From NCBI RefSeq assembly GCF_018687715.1, contig NC_056767.1, forward strand, positions 1,240,001 through 1,304,000: DNA of 64,000 nucleotides, read 5' to 3'. Shown here one piece after another: positions 22,600 to 33,814 of this stretch; the stretch's first letter is position 1, and the number at the start of each line of letters is the position of its first letter. A program made the position numbers and the translations under genes. Under the pieces are notes generated by a model. It searched no databases. It was not told the DNA's origin and worked only from the letters and a program-made list of their open reading frames with translations. Source of the stretch: Carya illinoinensis (Eukaryota > Streptophyta > Magnoliopsida > Fagales > Juglandaceae).

Positions 22600-24150
22600 A
22601 CTATATTTTTCCTTGCATTAAAGGGCCGGGGGACTCGAATACCAACGTCCAGCTTACCTACGTACGTCCTTTTCGTTTTTTCCAAGCAAAATCGATAGCT
22701 CCAAACTTCTGCAAATTAAAACATGCATTCGCTCCAGACTCCATTCATTTTAGTACTTTTTGCAGTAGTAGGCCGGTTTTGACTACTCACAAATCAATGG
22801 TATTCACTCAAGTTAGATCATTCATACCTGAAAAATATTTTAATCATAAAAAAAATTACATAAAAATAATTAATTCACAAAATACTATGAGTTAATATCA
22901 TAAACTTACTTAATTTATTATAAAATAAATTTAATAAATTATATGAAATTAGGTTAATTTGTAAGTTTTATATTATATAATCTGTTGGTAATTATATTAC
23001 TTTATAAGAATGCACGTGCATGCGTCTTATTTTAGTTCACTAGTTAAGTTTGGATAAATGTATATTGGTTTTACTTATCTTTTATTGCATGTAAAATAAT
23101 AATATGACTATTAAAAATGTTTCATTAAATATATTCATACATATATTTTTATTTTTATTTTATTTAATGGTTAAATCAGTGACTATTAGTAAATTTATCT
23201 ATTTTTTTTATTTTTTTAATGGTTAAGAATATTTAAAAAATAATTGAAGAAGAAAAATTATTTATACTAATGAGAAATGCTAAAGCTCTCGGGAGCTTTT
23301 ATTTTTTTTACCGAATGCTTTTTTAATTATTATTTTTAACTTAGTGATTAAGTAAATTCTTTTAAGTAATGGTGTGATTTTTTTTTTAAATATTTAAGAA
23401 TATAAAAAAATAAATGAAAAAAAAAAGGAAAAAAGAAGGTACATTCGGGAGCTTTTTATCCAAAATTTTTTCCATAACTCTAATTTATACATTCGATAGT
23501 CAACCTAATATTGACATCGTCAAAGGCGTGACGCTTGGCTTTTATTGAACCACTGCGTGCATGGATGCCGTCTTTGCCTGATCACCTGATCCACCGGTAA
23601 TATATACAACTTATTCACAAGATGTTTATAGAGTATAAGGGGGACCTCTCAAAAAAGTAATCTGAAAACTGGCCGGCAAATTTCATAAGTCGCAGGAAAT
23701 TAATTTCCCTTAACAATTCCCAGTTGTGGGACTGCACCGCAGCCTTCGTTATTATTTATTATGTGCCTTTCAAGTACTAGAGTTTTGGTCAACTATGTAC
23801 ACTGGTGCAGACACGCATACCAAATTGTCGTTTTGCTCTGTGATAGATGGATAGATATACAAATAAATAAATAAAACTTGAGGAGAAAGATTTGGAATTA
23901 TTCAAGATAGACTGCTATCCACAGTACCTTTCATTAATATAGGGTGACGACGACGCGACGGTGCTTTAGGCCAAATCTCGGTGGAAATGCTAATTAGTTG
24001 ACTAGCAACTCGGGCCGTTCGTTGTATTAATATATCATTCCCTAATATTCATGTCTCATGCTTTGGAATTGAAGCTATAACTATCCTGAGATATACAGAA
24101 GTAAGTCTCTGATCTCCCTCGATCCCAAGAATCATCATCAGATTGCAGTC
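22600..24150. other. UGT3 upstream spacer (inverted copy of the array spacer)
   Basis: Non-coding. 22620-22760 matches, in reverse, the block at 11150-11290 and 36055-36180. 22980-23060 matches 35370-35405 in reverse and gives the empty site of the MITE at 35406. 23700-23780 matches the gcggtgcagtcccac block. 23517-23720 is the segment whose orientation differs between paralogs. 23940-24030 matches 9095-9165 in reverse. The spacer is shorter than in UGT1 and UGT4. Confidence 0.7.
23277..23465. mobile_element. Possible MITE with CTCCCGA-type inverted ends
   Basis: Left end aaagctctcgggagctttta; right end acattcgggagctttttatc, which is roughly its complement. AT-rich interior without a coding frame. 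Target duplications are not clear. Confidence 0.45.
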
Positions 24151-25608
24151 ATGGCTGCTGCTCGCCCACCACTCCATTTGGTGATCTTTCCTTATATGGC
24201 TCAGGGCCACACCATCCCATTACTAGACATCTCAAAAGCCTTTGCAATCCGTGGCCTAAACGTAGTCATCATCACCACCCCATCAAATGCTCCATTCATT
24301 GTTTCTGAAACCTCCAAGCATCCTAATATTTCTTTGTCAATCATCCCATTTCCAACAGTTCCGGAGCTTCCTGAAGGATGTGAGAACACTGCTGACCTTC
24401 CTTCAATGGCTCTATTGAGTACTTTTATTGAAGCCATCAAGAAAATGAAACAACCATTTGAGCGAGTTCTCAGAAACATGATTGCTGATGGGCATCCCCC
24501 GATTTGCGTGATCTCCGACTTCTTCCTAAGTTGGACACTCGATTCATGTCGTTCATTCGGAATCCCACGCATTGTTTCTCATGGAATGGGAGTTTTGCCA
24601 ATGGCTATTTGTAAGTCTCTCACTTTGCTTCCCCTTATAACAAAGCCTTCCACAGATTTGGATCCTTTAGAGTTGCCAAACCTGAAACTGCCATTCACAC
24701 TACATAAAGCTGACATCCCTGAAGGCTTCCTGGATTTTGATCCAAATGAACCTTTTGCGCGCATTATTATAGAGACTGGAGAAGCAGATATCAACAGTTG
24801 GGGAGTTCTTGTTAATAGTTTTGAGGAGCTCGAGGGTGACCATGTTGGTGTATTTGAATCTTTCTATTTCAACAATGCTAAAGCATACTGTCTAGGACCA
24901 CTTTTTTTGTACAATAAACTTAAACAAGAAGTGGAGGTTGAGAAGGTGCAAATGCAATCCTATTCCTATATCAAATGGCTTGAGAAGCAAACTAGTTCCA
25001 ATGGCAGTGCCGTGATCTATGTTTCATTTGGCACCCAAGCACACTTGTCGGACAATCAGCTCGACGAGATTGCCTTTGGGTTGGAGATGGCTGAACATCC
25101 ATTCATTTGGGTGGTGAGGTCAAGGACTTGGGTTGCACCGGAGGTATGGAAAGAGAGGGTGAAGGAGAAAGGGTTGGTTTTACATGATTGGGCGGACCAA
25201 AGAAGCATCCTTTCCCACCCTGCAATAGGAGGGTTTTTGAGTCACTGTGGATGGAATTCCCTATTGGAAAGCATTTCAATGGGTGTCCCACTTCTGGCTT
25301 GGCCAATGCTTGGTGTTTCAGACCAAGAACTGAATGCCAAGTTTATCGTTTTGGGATGGGGAGCTGGGCTAATGATGCCACACAGAGGCGATGGTGGGGA
25401 GAAAAATATGACTGTTGGTCGTGACGTGATTTGTGATAGAGTGAAAGAGTTGATGGGAGGTGAGAAAGGGAGAAAGGCTAGGGAGAGGGCACAAGCATTG
25501 GGGAGAATGGCAAGAGGTGCTGTGGAAAAAGGAGGTTCTTCTGATAAAAAATTAGACCAACTGATTGATCAACTCAAAAATAAAAATGGCAAATCGTGGT
25601 CAATTTAA
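24151..25608 (+). CDS. UDP-glycosyltransferase, UGT90A-like (UGT3 of the array)
   Basis: Intact intronless gene of 485 residues, the only array member on the plus strand. Predicted cytosolic UDP-sugar-dependent glycosyltransferase with unknown acceptor. Seen: catalytic His 20 in AQGHTIP, candidate partner Asp 123 (CVISDFF), and a PSPG box starting WADQRSILSHPAIGG with HCGWNS and ending GVSDQ, again 46 residues. The last acidic residue and Gln of the box, which contact the sugar in plant UGTs, are present; a final Gln usually goes with UDP-glucose. Compared with its paralogs the C-terminus has three extra residues after GKS. The inverted orientation, with inverted flanks on both sides, shows that a whole unit was flipped. 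Confidence 0.94.
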   Translation: MAAARPPLHLVIFPYMAQGHTIPLLDISKAFAIRGLNVVIITTPSNAPFIVSETSKHPNISLSIIPFPTVPELPEGCENTADLPSMALLSTFIEAIKKMKQPFERVLRNMIADGHPPICVISDFFLSWTLDSCRSFGIPRIVSHGMGVLPMAICKSLTLLPLITKPSTDLDPLELPNLKLPFTLHKADIPEGFLDFDPNEPFARIIIETGEADINSWGVLVNSFEELEGDHVGVFESFYFNNAKAYCLGPLFLYNKLKQEVEVEKVQMQSYSYIKWLEKQTSSNGSAVIYVSFGTQAHLSDNQLDEIAFGLEMAEHPFIWVVRSRTWVAPEVWKERVKEKGLVLHDWADQRSILSHPAIGGFLSHCGWNSLLESISMGVPLLAWPMLGVSDQELNAKFIVLGWGAGLMMPHRGDGGEKNMTVGRDVICDRVKELMGGEKGRKARERAQALGRMARGAVEKGGSSDKKLDQLIDQLKNKNGKSWSI

Positions 25609-26246
25609 AGCTACTTTCCTAGTTTAATTATATCTCTATCAATATGCTTGTTTCTAGTTTTTAGGTAATTAGAGCTGCTTTATTACTTATTTAAGGGAAT
25701 AGTGTAACGTTGTATTTTGAGTTAAATATGTCATATTCTATATCTTTTCCTTTACATATATACATATATTTATATATTATATATATGTAATTGCCAACGT
25801 AGTACCTTATTTATATGTAGCTTAATATCTAGAAGAAAACCGGGAAAAATGCCCATAGAGTCATCTTTCATATATATATAATGGGCAATGTACCGTCCAA
25901 CCAATTTGAAGAAATAAAGTAATTAATGCCTTTGCGACTAATTGTAAGATGATAACATTGTTTTATTGTAATTTGTTTGACTAGCCATATCTAGTTTTCT
26001 TGCCCCCGTTAAATTGCATTTTTCAATTGTCAGAAAGATTAGACGTATTTAGTATATTATATATATATATTAATGACAAGGAAAAATGAATTCAAATCGT
26101 GCAACCTAATTTAATATTATTTGTAAATTTGCTATGTTGAAAACAGACTGATAATGCATTACTCAGGATGACACTCTAGCTAGCTAGCGACTTGAAACCA
26201 TGATTTTTAGCTATCGAACCGTGAGTTCTTAATCTACGTATATAAA
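25609..26246. other. 3' flank of UGT3, reverse copy of the UGT1 flank
   Basis: Matches 6780-7490 in reverse in pieces. The similarity stops near 26246, where Copia-2 begins. Confidence 0.65.
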
Positions 26247-29125
26247 GAAATGAAGTTATACAGTTGACAGTCAGTCAAGAGAAGTGTCAGTAGCTGCTTG
26301 CAATTCTTAAACCTTCTACTGTCACCTCTCACTCTAGAAATCAGATCATCTCTTCTCCAAAAGAATCAAATTCCTCATCTTTTTCAGCTGGTATTCTTTC
26401 AACTCCACAATCTTCTCCTTGTGATAATTTCTCAAGTAAATCCACATCTTCAGCACCTACAATTTCTTCAAACCATACACCTTCAATAATCGGCAAAGGA
26501 GCAACAGGCCACATGGGCAATTCCATTCAATTTCTTTTCTTCAATTACTTCTGAAATTAAATCTTCAGTGAAGTTACCAAATGGTAATCTTGTTGAAGTA
26601 ACCCATGTTGAAACAGTTTCTCTTTTTGAGAAATTGGTTTTACACAATCTCCTTTGTGTTCCATTATTCTCATATAATCTTATATCAGCTAGCAAGTTAA
26701 CCCATGATTCCTTTTGTTGTCTCATTTTCATATCTAACCTTTGTTTTCTTCAGGAGCTATCTACATGGACAACGATTGTGATAGGTGAGAAAAGAGTTGG
26801 TCTATATAATTTCTTGCAACAATCTTTGGTTGGTTCCTCTATTGCTTCCTCGGTTCATGAAGATTTTGATTTGTGGCATTATAGACTAGGCCACATTTCT
26901 TATTCTAGGTTGAAATTTCTCAATAAATTTGTATAAGATATATACATGTTAGATCTCTTTCCTCGTACAATTTGCCCATTGGTTAAACAAAAGTGCTTGC
27001 CTTTTTCACCTAGTGATAATGTGTCTACATCTCCTTTTGCTCTCATCCATTGTGACATATGGTGTCCATTTTCTGTTTCTGCATTTGATGGCTCTAAATA
27101 TTTCCTAACTATTGTAGATGACTATTCAAAATCTACTTGAGTTTACCTCATGCAAAACAAATCTCAAACCAAGACTTATTTACAATCATTCTTTAGTCTA
27201 GTGGAAACACATTTTTAAACTTAGATTAGACAGATTAGAATAGACAATGGAGTTGAATTTCATTTGCCTGAATATTTCTCAATCAAGAGTGTAATTCATC
27301 AAAGAAGTTGTGTAGAAAAAACTCAATAAAATGGTATAGCTTAGAGAAAACATCAACATCTTTTGAATGTTGCCCGCTTCTTACATTTTCAAGCATGTCT
27401 ACCATTAGAATTTTGGGGTGATTGTGTCCTAACTACAACCACTTGATTAACCTAACTCCAACTCCCTTGTTGCCAGACAAGTCACCCTATGAAGTTTCAC
27501 ATTCCACCCCTCCTTCATATACCCATTATAGAGTGTTTGGTTGTCTTTATTTTGCATCCACTCTAACAAGAAATTGAACTAAATTTGACCCTAAAGCCAA
27601 ATAGTGCATTTTTATTGGATATCCATTTGCTATCAAAGGATACAAACTATTTGATCTTGAAACTCATACTACTTTTATCACTCTGGATGTTGTTTTTCGT
27701 GAAACAATTATCCATTCTTCTTCCCTACTTCTCATCCTTTCTTTCCATAACAATCTTAATTTGTTCTACCCAAAAATGTCTCAGATATTGCTGATTCTCT
27801 TTTCTATAATTCTTCTTCAACTTTAAAAATTGCTGGTCACCCCTTCCATAATTCTTCTTCTTCAACTACAAATCCTCATTCTCCTTCTACCACTTCTCTT
27901 CCCATTAGTCAGTCAACAAGGCCACAGAAACAACCAAGTTATTTGCAATATTATCATTGTCAGCTAGTTGCTTTTCATTCATTACAATCTGTTTCCTTGG
28001 CAAATATTTCCATAGGTACAAAATATCATATTTCTAAATTCCTTTCTTATCATAAACTCTCTCCCTCTCACAACCACTTTGCCTTAACTATCTCTTCACA
28101 CACAAAACCTACACCTTTTCCTAAGCCTCCCATATACTTGAGTGGCAAACAAAAATGAATGCTAAAATCAAAGCTCTTAAGGATAATGAAATTTGGACAA
28201 TTATTTCTTTACATGCAGGGAAGAAATCTATAGGCTGCAAATAGGTTTATAGAATTAAATACAAAATTGATGGTAGCATAGAAAGATACAAGATAAGGTT
28301 GGTTGCCAAAGGGTATACTCAAGTTGGATGTTTAGATTTTCAGGAAACTTTTTCCCCAATTGCTAAACTGACCAAAGTGATATGTTTGTTAGTTTTAACA
28401 GCTACTAAAAACTGTCATTTACATCAATTAAATGTAAATAATGCATTTTTACATGATGACCTCAATGAAGAGGTTTATATAGATATACCTCTTGGTTATG
28501 CAAAAGAGGGGGACAATCGTGTTTGCAGACTCAAAAAGTCTCTTATGGCCTACGACAAGCATCTAGACAATGGTTTCACAAATTATCTTCTGCTATACTT
28601 GATTATGGATCAAGCACATTCAGATCATCCTTTGTTTATCAAATTTGATGCTTCCTCTTTTATTAATTTGCTAGTTTATATTGATGACATAATCTTAGCA
28701 AGCAATAATCTTCAATCCATTACTGAGTTACCTTTTTGAATAACAAGTTCAAAATCAAGGATTTGGGAGTTTTGAAGTATTTCCTTGGTTTGGAGGTGGC
28801 CAGATCATCTAAGGGCATTACTTTATGTAAAAAAAAGTATGCCTTGGATATTTTGCAAGATTCAGAATTCTTAGTAGCCAAACCAGTGAAATTTCCTATG
28901 GAGCAAAATGTCATATTTTCTTCTACTGAAGGTGAAGTCTTGGCAGATCCTTCTAGCTATCGTGGGCTCATTGGTAGACTCATCTATCTTACCATATTTA
29001 GACCTGACCTCGCATATGCAGTTCAAGTTCTTAGTCAGTATATAGAAAAACCGAGATAGCCTCTCCTAGATGCAGTGCATAGACCGCTTAAGTATTTAAA
29101 AGGCACACATGGCTAGGGTCTTTTG
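26247..29125 (+). mobile_element. Degenerate Ty1/Copia retrotransposon (Copia-2), truncated at both ends
   Basis: Same family as Copia-1: collinear from gag (26247 matches 16206) through pre-integrase (LWHYRLGHISYSRL near 26875), integrase (HCDIWCPFSVSAFDGS near 27050) and reverse transcriptase (28299-28739, ETFSPIAKL, then VYIDDIILASNN near 28680) to just after RPDLAYAVQVLSQY near 29000. No LTR, primer site or RNase H is left. Stops and frameshifts break the polyprotein, but the RT part is better kept than in Copia-1 and retains the catalytic YIDD. Confidence 0.88.
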
Positions 29126-30120
29126 GAATCAAGGAAACCACGTTGACGTCCAATGAGAAATTGAAATCAAGGAAGATAGTATTTCACAGACGGCGCCATT
29201 GTAATGGATATGTTCCACCACCAAATGTAATCTTGAACCTACAAATTATAGATTGATTGCACTGGATGCCTGCAACCACTCTGATGTTAAAGTCAGTCAA
29301 AAGTGTATATTAACTCAAGTAGATATTTATAAGTGTTTTAAGGTTACCTGATACCCATATATATAATATAACCATATTAGTGCTTATCCGCTCTATTAGT
29401 CACTTTCGTGGGCCTTTGGCCTTTGGTTTTGGGCCATGCTCTTTATCATAATCCTTAGCTGGGCCAAGGTACTAATAGACCATCCACTTCTCTTTTGTTT
29501 TCTTTCCTAATAGCATATTTACCCACTTTCACTCACTCTCAACTACTCTCACGGACGTTCTTTGTCTCTTTCGCCTTATCTTCTCTTTATTTTTCTCCCA
29601 TGGATTAACAGCTTCCCATGAGAAACTAGTCAAATTCTTGCTTGCTACACCTTCACAAAACCATTAGTCAATGAGTTGCTGTTAACCCCTTTCGTTGCTG
29701 CACATGGACAGACCAAGAGAAAATAAGGGAGAGAACTAAAGGTTTCTATAGGGAATCTTCACAAATATGTATACATGTACTGCATGATAAAAATTAAATA
29801 TTAGTAGTGAATAATATTGAGCTCTTGAAGAGCCAATTTTATCTTGAATATTTTTGTTATATTTTTTTAGTTTCACAACACGTTATCAGCACGAGACTCT
29901 AGCCAACTGTAATATTCTTCAGATCTCATATCTCTGATAAGATATAATTAAATAAGTATCTTTAATTAAAACTTTTTACTTTCATACTTAATTTTTATTA
30001 TATCATGCATATTGTCGGTTATACTACTTGATTATTATTATCTGTGGTGAATTTTTATTCCCATAATTTATATACCAATTATATCTATAGTGAATTTTAT
30101 TTTCATAGTTTACGTACCAC
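29126..30120. other. Unassigned DNA with LTR-like end
   Basis: Not shared with the other UGT spacers, so inserted or imported. Near 29868-29892 the wording tttcacaacacgttatcag followed by cacgag resembles an LTR end followed by a primer-binding site of some plant retroelements. 29190-29400 contains gacggcgcca, often seen in plant repeats. No coding frame; identity uncertain. Confidence 0.35.
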
Positions 30121-30381
30121 GTGGGAGCAAGCTGCACGTCGGGAACATGTTGCAGAAGTTAATTTGGAGCTTTCATATTGCTTTGTAGGTGGAGAGAGTA
30201 TTCGAATCCCCCCACAAACATGACATCAACGGACTACAATGGTCCAACTCCGGGCCGAACAGCCTACAGACAAAGTAAAAGCAACAAAGTTGATCAAACA
30301 CCCCAAACGCGTACGTATGTTGTCACTTCTATCCAAGCTATTGCTACGTGGTCAGCAATAAATCGGGCATGCCTCTCTTTC

Positions 30382-30435
<54 letters not shown>

Positions 30436-31228
30436 AATTGATGCAGGCCAGGGAATCAGGTCCGATGAAACACGCTTGATAGATCTATATTAATAGGGTT
30501 GGATTAGTTTTAAAAGGCAGATTAGTGAAAATATGATAAAAATGACAACGTTTTTTTAAATTGAATAATATGGTGCATGCCGTGTTCATCATGTTAACAT
30601 GGTGGTCCATGCTTTAACCTCGAAATAAGTCTTTACAATTTAGGTTATATTTTGTATTTTATCGAAATATTTCATTTTTACTTTTTAGAGATAATCTAAT
30701 TCCAATTAGGGCTAGGTTTTTTGCAAGATCTTATTTTATTATGCTCAATATTTTTATGAATATTTGAGATTTTATCTTTTGGGACAAAATTCTCCTAATA
30801 TTGAAGTTTCATAACTATTTGAGTCCGGCATATGAGTTTTAGTAATTTCGAACTTTATCAATAAATTTATTCTAAGAATTTCCTCTCTGTTTTACATATT
30901 TTCTTAATCTTAATCTTTAATTTTTATAAATTAACTAGCTGTTAGAATAGTTTTAATTGACATCATAAATAATTTTTATTATCCAGATCGAGAGAAATAA
31001 ACATAAAATGTTTATCCCACTATCTATCACATGCTAGCTGAATTGTCAATTGACTCAATTCTGTTTTCAATTGCAAGGTAGTCAACAAGGTTCGAACGCA
31101 GTTTGGTTAGTTATGGACATGATTGGATCATTAACATAGATTAATTATTTGCTCTTAATGAGTCCACGCACGTGACATAAGTATGAATTAATCATTCATA
31201 CATCTTGAAATTTTTATCTTTAATTATA
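30121..31228. other. Copy of the array spacer (left end of the UGT4 unit)
   Basis: Matches 11238-12400 and 36145-37160 (ggagcaagctg, gaagttaatttggagctttc, catgctagctgaattgtcaa). Ends at the Helitron insertion point. Includes CACGTG at 31169-31174. No gene. Confidence 0.75.
30384..30429. repeat. Poly-T tract of 46 bases
   Basis: The matching place in UGT1's spacer (about 11493) has only a short T run, so the tract grew here. A retrotransposon poly-A tail is an alternative, but no element body adjoins it. Confidence 0.85.
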
Positions 31229-32194
31229 TCTTCTATATATAAAAAGTGTGTATGAAACGAAAAATCTTGTTTTAACGGTTTTTCTTGTTTTTCCGTTAAA
31301 GTTAACACCGTTTGTTTTAACGGTTTGGCACATAAAATGAAGACATAAATATTGAGAGAGATAGCATTCAATGTTGTTATATGATTTATTAATCTCAATA
31401 ATTATAATACTTAATAGTTTATATAATAATAAGTAATTAAAAATTAGTTATTATATTTTTCTCTTTCTCCTTAACATATACACGTGTATTAGGTGCATAA
31501 GACGTGAATCCCTAAGTATAATATACGTGTATTATACGTTTCATTAACTCAGATTATTGAGTATTCCAAATTTAAAAATCTCATATAATATATAATATAA
31601 GTGCGTTTAATCAAAGTATTTTTTTTCCCCATGGTAGTAGGACGTAGCTTCCGCTAAGTCATATTCCATACGTGGGCTTGCTATGATAGGCATGTGACAA
31701 AGGCCGTGATCCTTGAGCTAATCAAGAAAGAGTAAATTCGGCCAACAATTTCAAAATATATTTTATGATTTATATATATGCTATATCTAGAAAATATTAT
31801 ACCACAAATTTTATAAAAAGATTATGTTTTAACTTTATGTTGTCCCTGATCGACTCAACCAACAGCAAATAAGAATTTCAATGTTGTCTCTATTGATTGT
31901 CTACAGGATGACATAAATTGATGAATTATAATACAAACATCAAACAATACATATTTTGAACTACCGTTTATGTTAGACTTTTATTAAATTTTTCGTATAC
32001 ATCTTTGCTAAAATTATAGATGTTATAAACATGTATTGGATTATATGATACTTTGAACTAATTTTTTTTATTTTCTCCAATATACCTTAAATTATTAAGT
32101 GACATCAATAATTTTTATAAAATATATATTATTTTTTACAAATAATCATTTCATAAAATTAGACAAACGTGCTTTGCACGTTACTCTCACCTAG
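31229..32194 (+). mobile_element. Non-autonomous Helitron (966 bp)
   Basis: Starts TCTTCTATATATAAAAAG after an A and ends CACCTAG before a T, i.e. inserted between A and T as Helitrons do. Twelve bases separate the terminal CTAG from a perfect 7-bp hairpin, AACGTGC-TTT-GCACGTT (32166-32182). The equivalent place beside UGT5 (about 37137-37165) lacks it: there the same left flank (catcttgaaatttttatctt) runs through an AT tract straight into gaagatatgcaatatgacat. No helicase or replication-initiator frame is present, so it must have been mobilised by another element. Confidence 0.88.
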
Positions 32195-32359
32195 TATATA
32201 TATATATATGAAGATATGCAATATGACATTTTAGTCTTAATATAACATTACACTCATTCCCTTAAATAAGAGATGAAGAAGCTCTAATTACCCAAAAACT
32301 AGAAACAAGCATGCATATTGATAGAATAAAATTAAACTACAAATGTAGCTTTAAATTGA

Positions 32360-33814
32360 TCAGGATTTCTCATTTTTATTATTGTTGAGTTGATCAATCA
32401 GTTGATCCAGTTTCTTATAAAAAGAACCACATTTTTCCACAGCACCTCTTGCCTTTATCCCCAATGCTTGTGCCTTCTCCCTAGCCTTTCTCCCTTTCCC
32501 ACCTCCCATCAACTCCTTCACCCAATTACAAATCACATCACGACCAACGGTCATGATTTTCTCCCCACCATCACCTCTGTGTGGGATCATTATCCCAGCT
32601 CCCCATCCCGAAATGATAAACTTGGCATTGAGTTCTTGCTCTGAAACACCAAGCATTGGCCAAGCCAGAAGTGGCACACCCATTGAAATGCTTTCCAACA
32701 TGGAGTTCCATCCACAATGACTCAAAAACCCTCCTATTGCAGGGTGGGAAAGGATGCTTCTTTGGTCCGCCCAATCATGTAAAACCAACCCTTTCTCTTT
32801 CACCCTCTTGTTCCATCCCTCTAGTGCAGCCCAAGTCTTTGACCTCACTACCCAAATGAATGGATGTTCAGCCATCTCCAACCCAAAGGCAATCTCGTCA
32901 AGCTGATCGTCCGACAAGTGTGCTTGGGAGCCAAATGAAACATAGATCACAGTATGGCCATCAGAACCAGCTTGCTTCTCAAGCCATTTGATGTAGGAAT
33001 AGGATTGCATTTGCACCTTCTCAGCCTTCACTTCTTGTTTAAGTTCATTGTATAGGAAAAATGGTCCTAGACAGTATGCTTTAGCATCATTGAAATAGAA
33101 AGATTCAAATGCACCAACATGGTCACCCTCGAGCTCGTTGAAACTATTAACAAGAACACCCCAGCTGTTAATATCCACTTCCTCACTCTCTACAATGATG
33201 CATATAAAAGGGTCATTCGGATCAAAATCCAGAAGGCCTTCAGGGATGTCAACTTTACGCAGTGTGAATGGAAATTTTAGGTTTGGCAACTCTAAAGGAT
33301 CCAAATTTTTGGTAGGCTTTGTTCTAAGGGGAAGCAAAGCGAGAGACTTACAAATAGCCATTGGTAAAGCTCCCATTCCATGAGAAACAATGCGTGGGAT
33401 TCCGAATGAACGGCATGAATCGAGTGTCCAACTTAGGAAGAAGTCGGAGATCACGCAAATTGGGGGATGCCCATCGGCTATCATGTCTATTAGAACACCC
33501 TCAAATGATTGTTTCATTTTCTTAGTGGCTTCAACAAAAGTACTCAATAGAGCCATTGAAGGAAGGTCAACAGTGTTCTCACATCCTTCAGGCAACTCTG
33601 GAACTCTTGGAAATGGGATGATTGACAAGGAGATATTAGGATGCTTGGAGGTTTTAGAAATAATGAATGAAGCATTTGATGGGGTGGTGATGATGACGAC
33701 CTTTAGACCACGGATTGCAAAGGCTTTTGAGATGTCTAGTAATGGGATGGTGTGGCCCTGAGCCATATAAGGAAAGATCACCAAATGGAGTAGTGGGGGA
33801 GCAGCAGCAGCCAT
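32360..33814 (-). CDS. UDP-glycosyltransferase, UGT90A-like (UGT4 of the array)
   Basis: Intact intronless gene of 484 residues. Seen: AQGHTIP with the catalytic His (residue 21, one extra Ala near the start), CVISDFF with the candidate partner Asp, and a 46-residue PSPG box ([25 protein letters not shown], ending GVSEQ). It is closest to UGT5, sharing FVEATKKMKQ, FFLYNELKQEVKAEK and the EQELNAKF ending, which marks the UGT4/UGT5 pair as a recent tandem duplication. It differs at EGWNKRVKEK and in a Ser for Thr change in VSFGSQAH. Acceptor unknown; sugar donor probably UDP-glucose by the final Gln. Confidence 0.94.
   Translation of the reverse strand: MAAAAPPLLHLVIFPYMAQGHTIPLLDISKAFAIRGLKVVIITTPSNASFIISKTSKHPNISLSIIPFPRVPELPEGCENTVDLPSMALLSTFVEATKKMKQSFEGVLIDMIADGHPPICVISDFFLSWTLDSCRSFGIPRIVSHGMGALPMAICKSLALLPLRTKPTKNLDPLELPNLKFPFTLRKVDIPEGLLDFDPNDPFICIIVESEEVDINSWGVLVNSFNELEGDHVGAFESFYFNDAKAYCLGPFFLYNELKQEVKAEKVQMQSYSYIKWLEKQAGSDGHTVIYVSFGSQAHLSDDQLDEIAFGLEMAEHPFIWVVRSKTWAALEGWNKRVKEKGLVLHDWADQRSILSHPAIGGFLSHCGWNSMLESISMGVPLLAWPMLGVSEQELNAKFIISGWGAGIMIPHRGDGGEKIMTVGRDVICNWVKELMGGGKGRKAREKAQALGIKARGAVEKCGSFYKKLDQLIDQLNNNKNEKS

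Noticed and set aside
30178..30441. 87-codon plus-strand frame ending in poly-Phe
   Set aside because: Runs through the 46-base poly-T tract and lies within the non-coding spacer copy.
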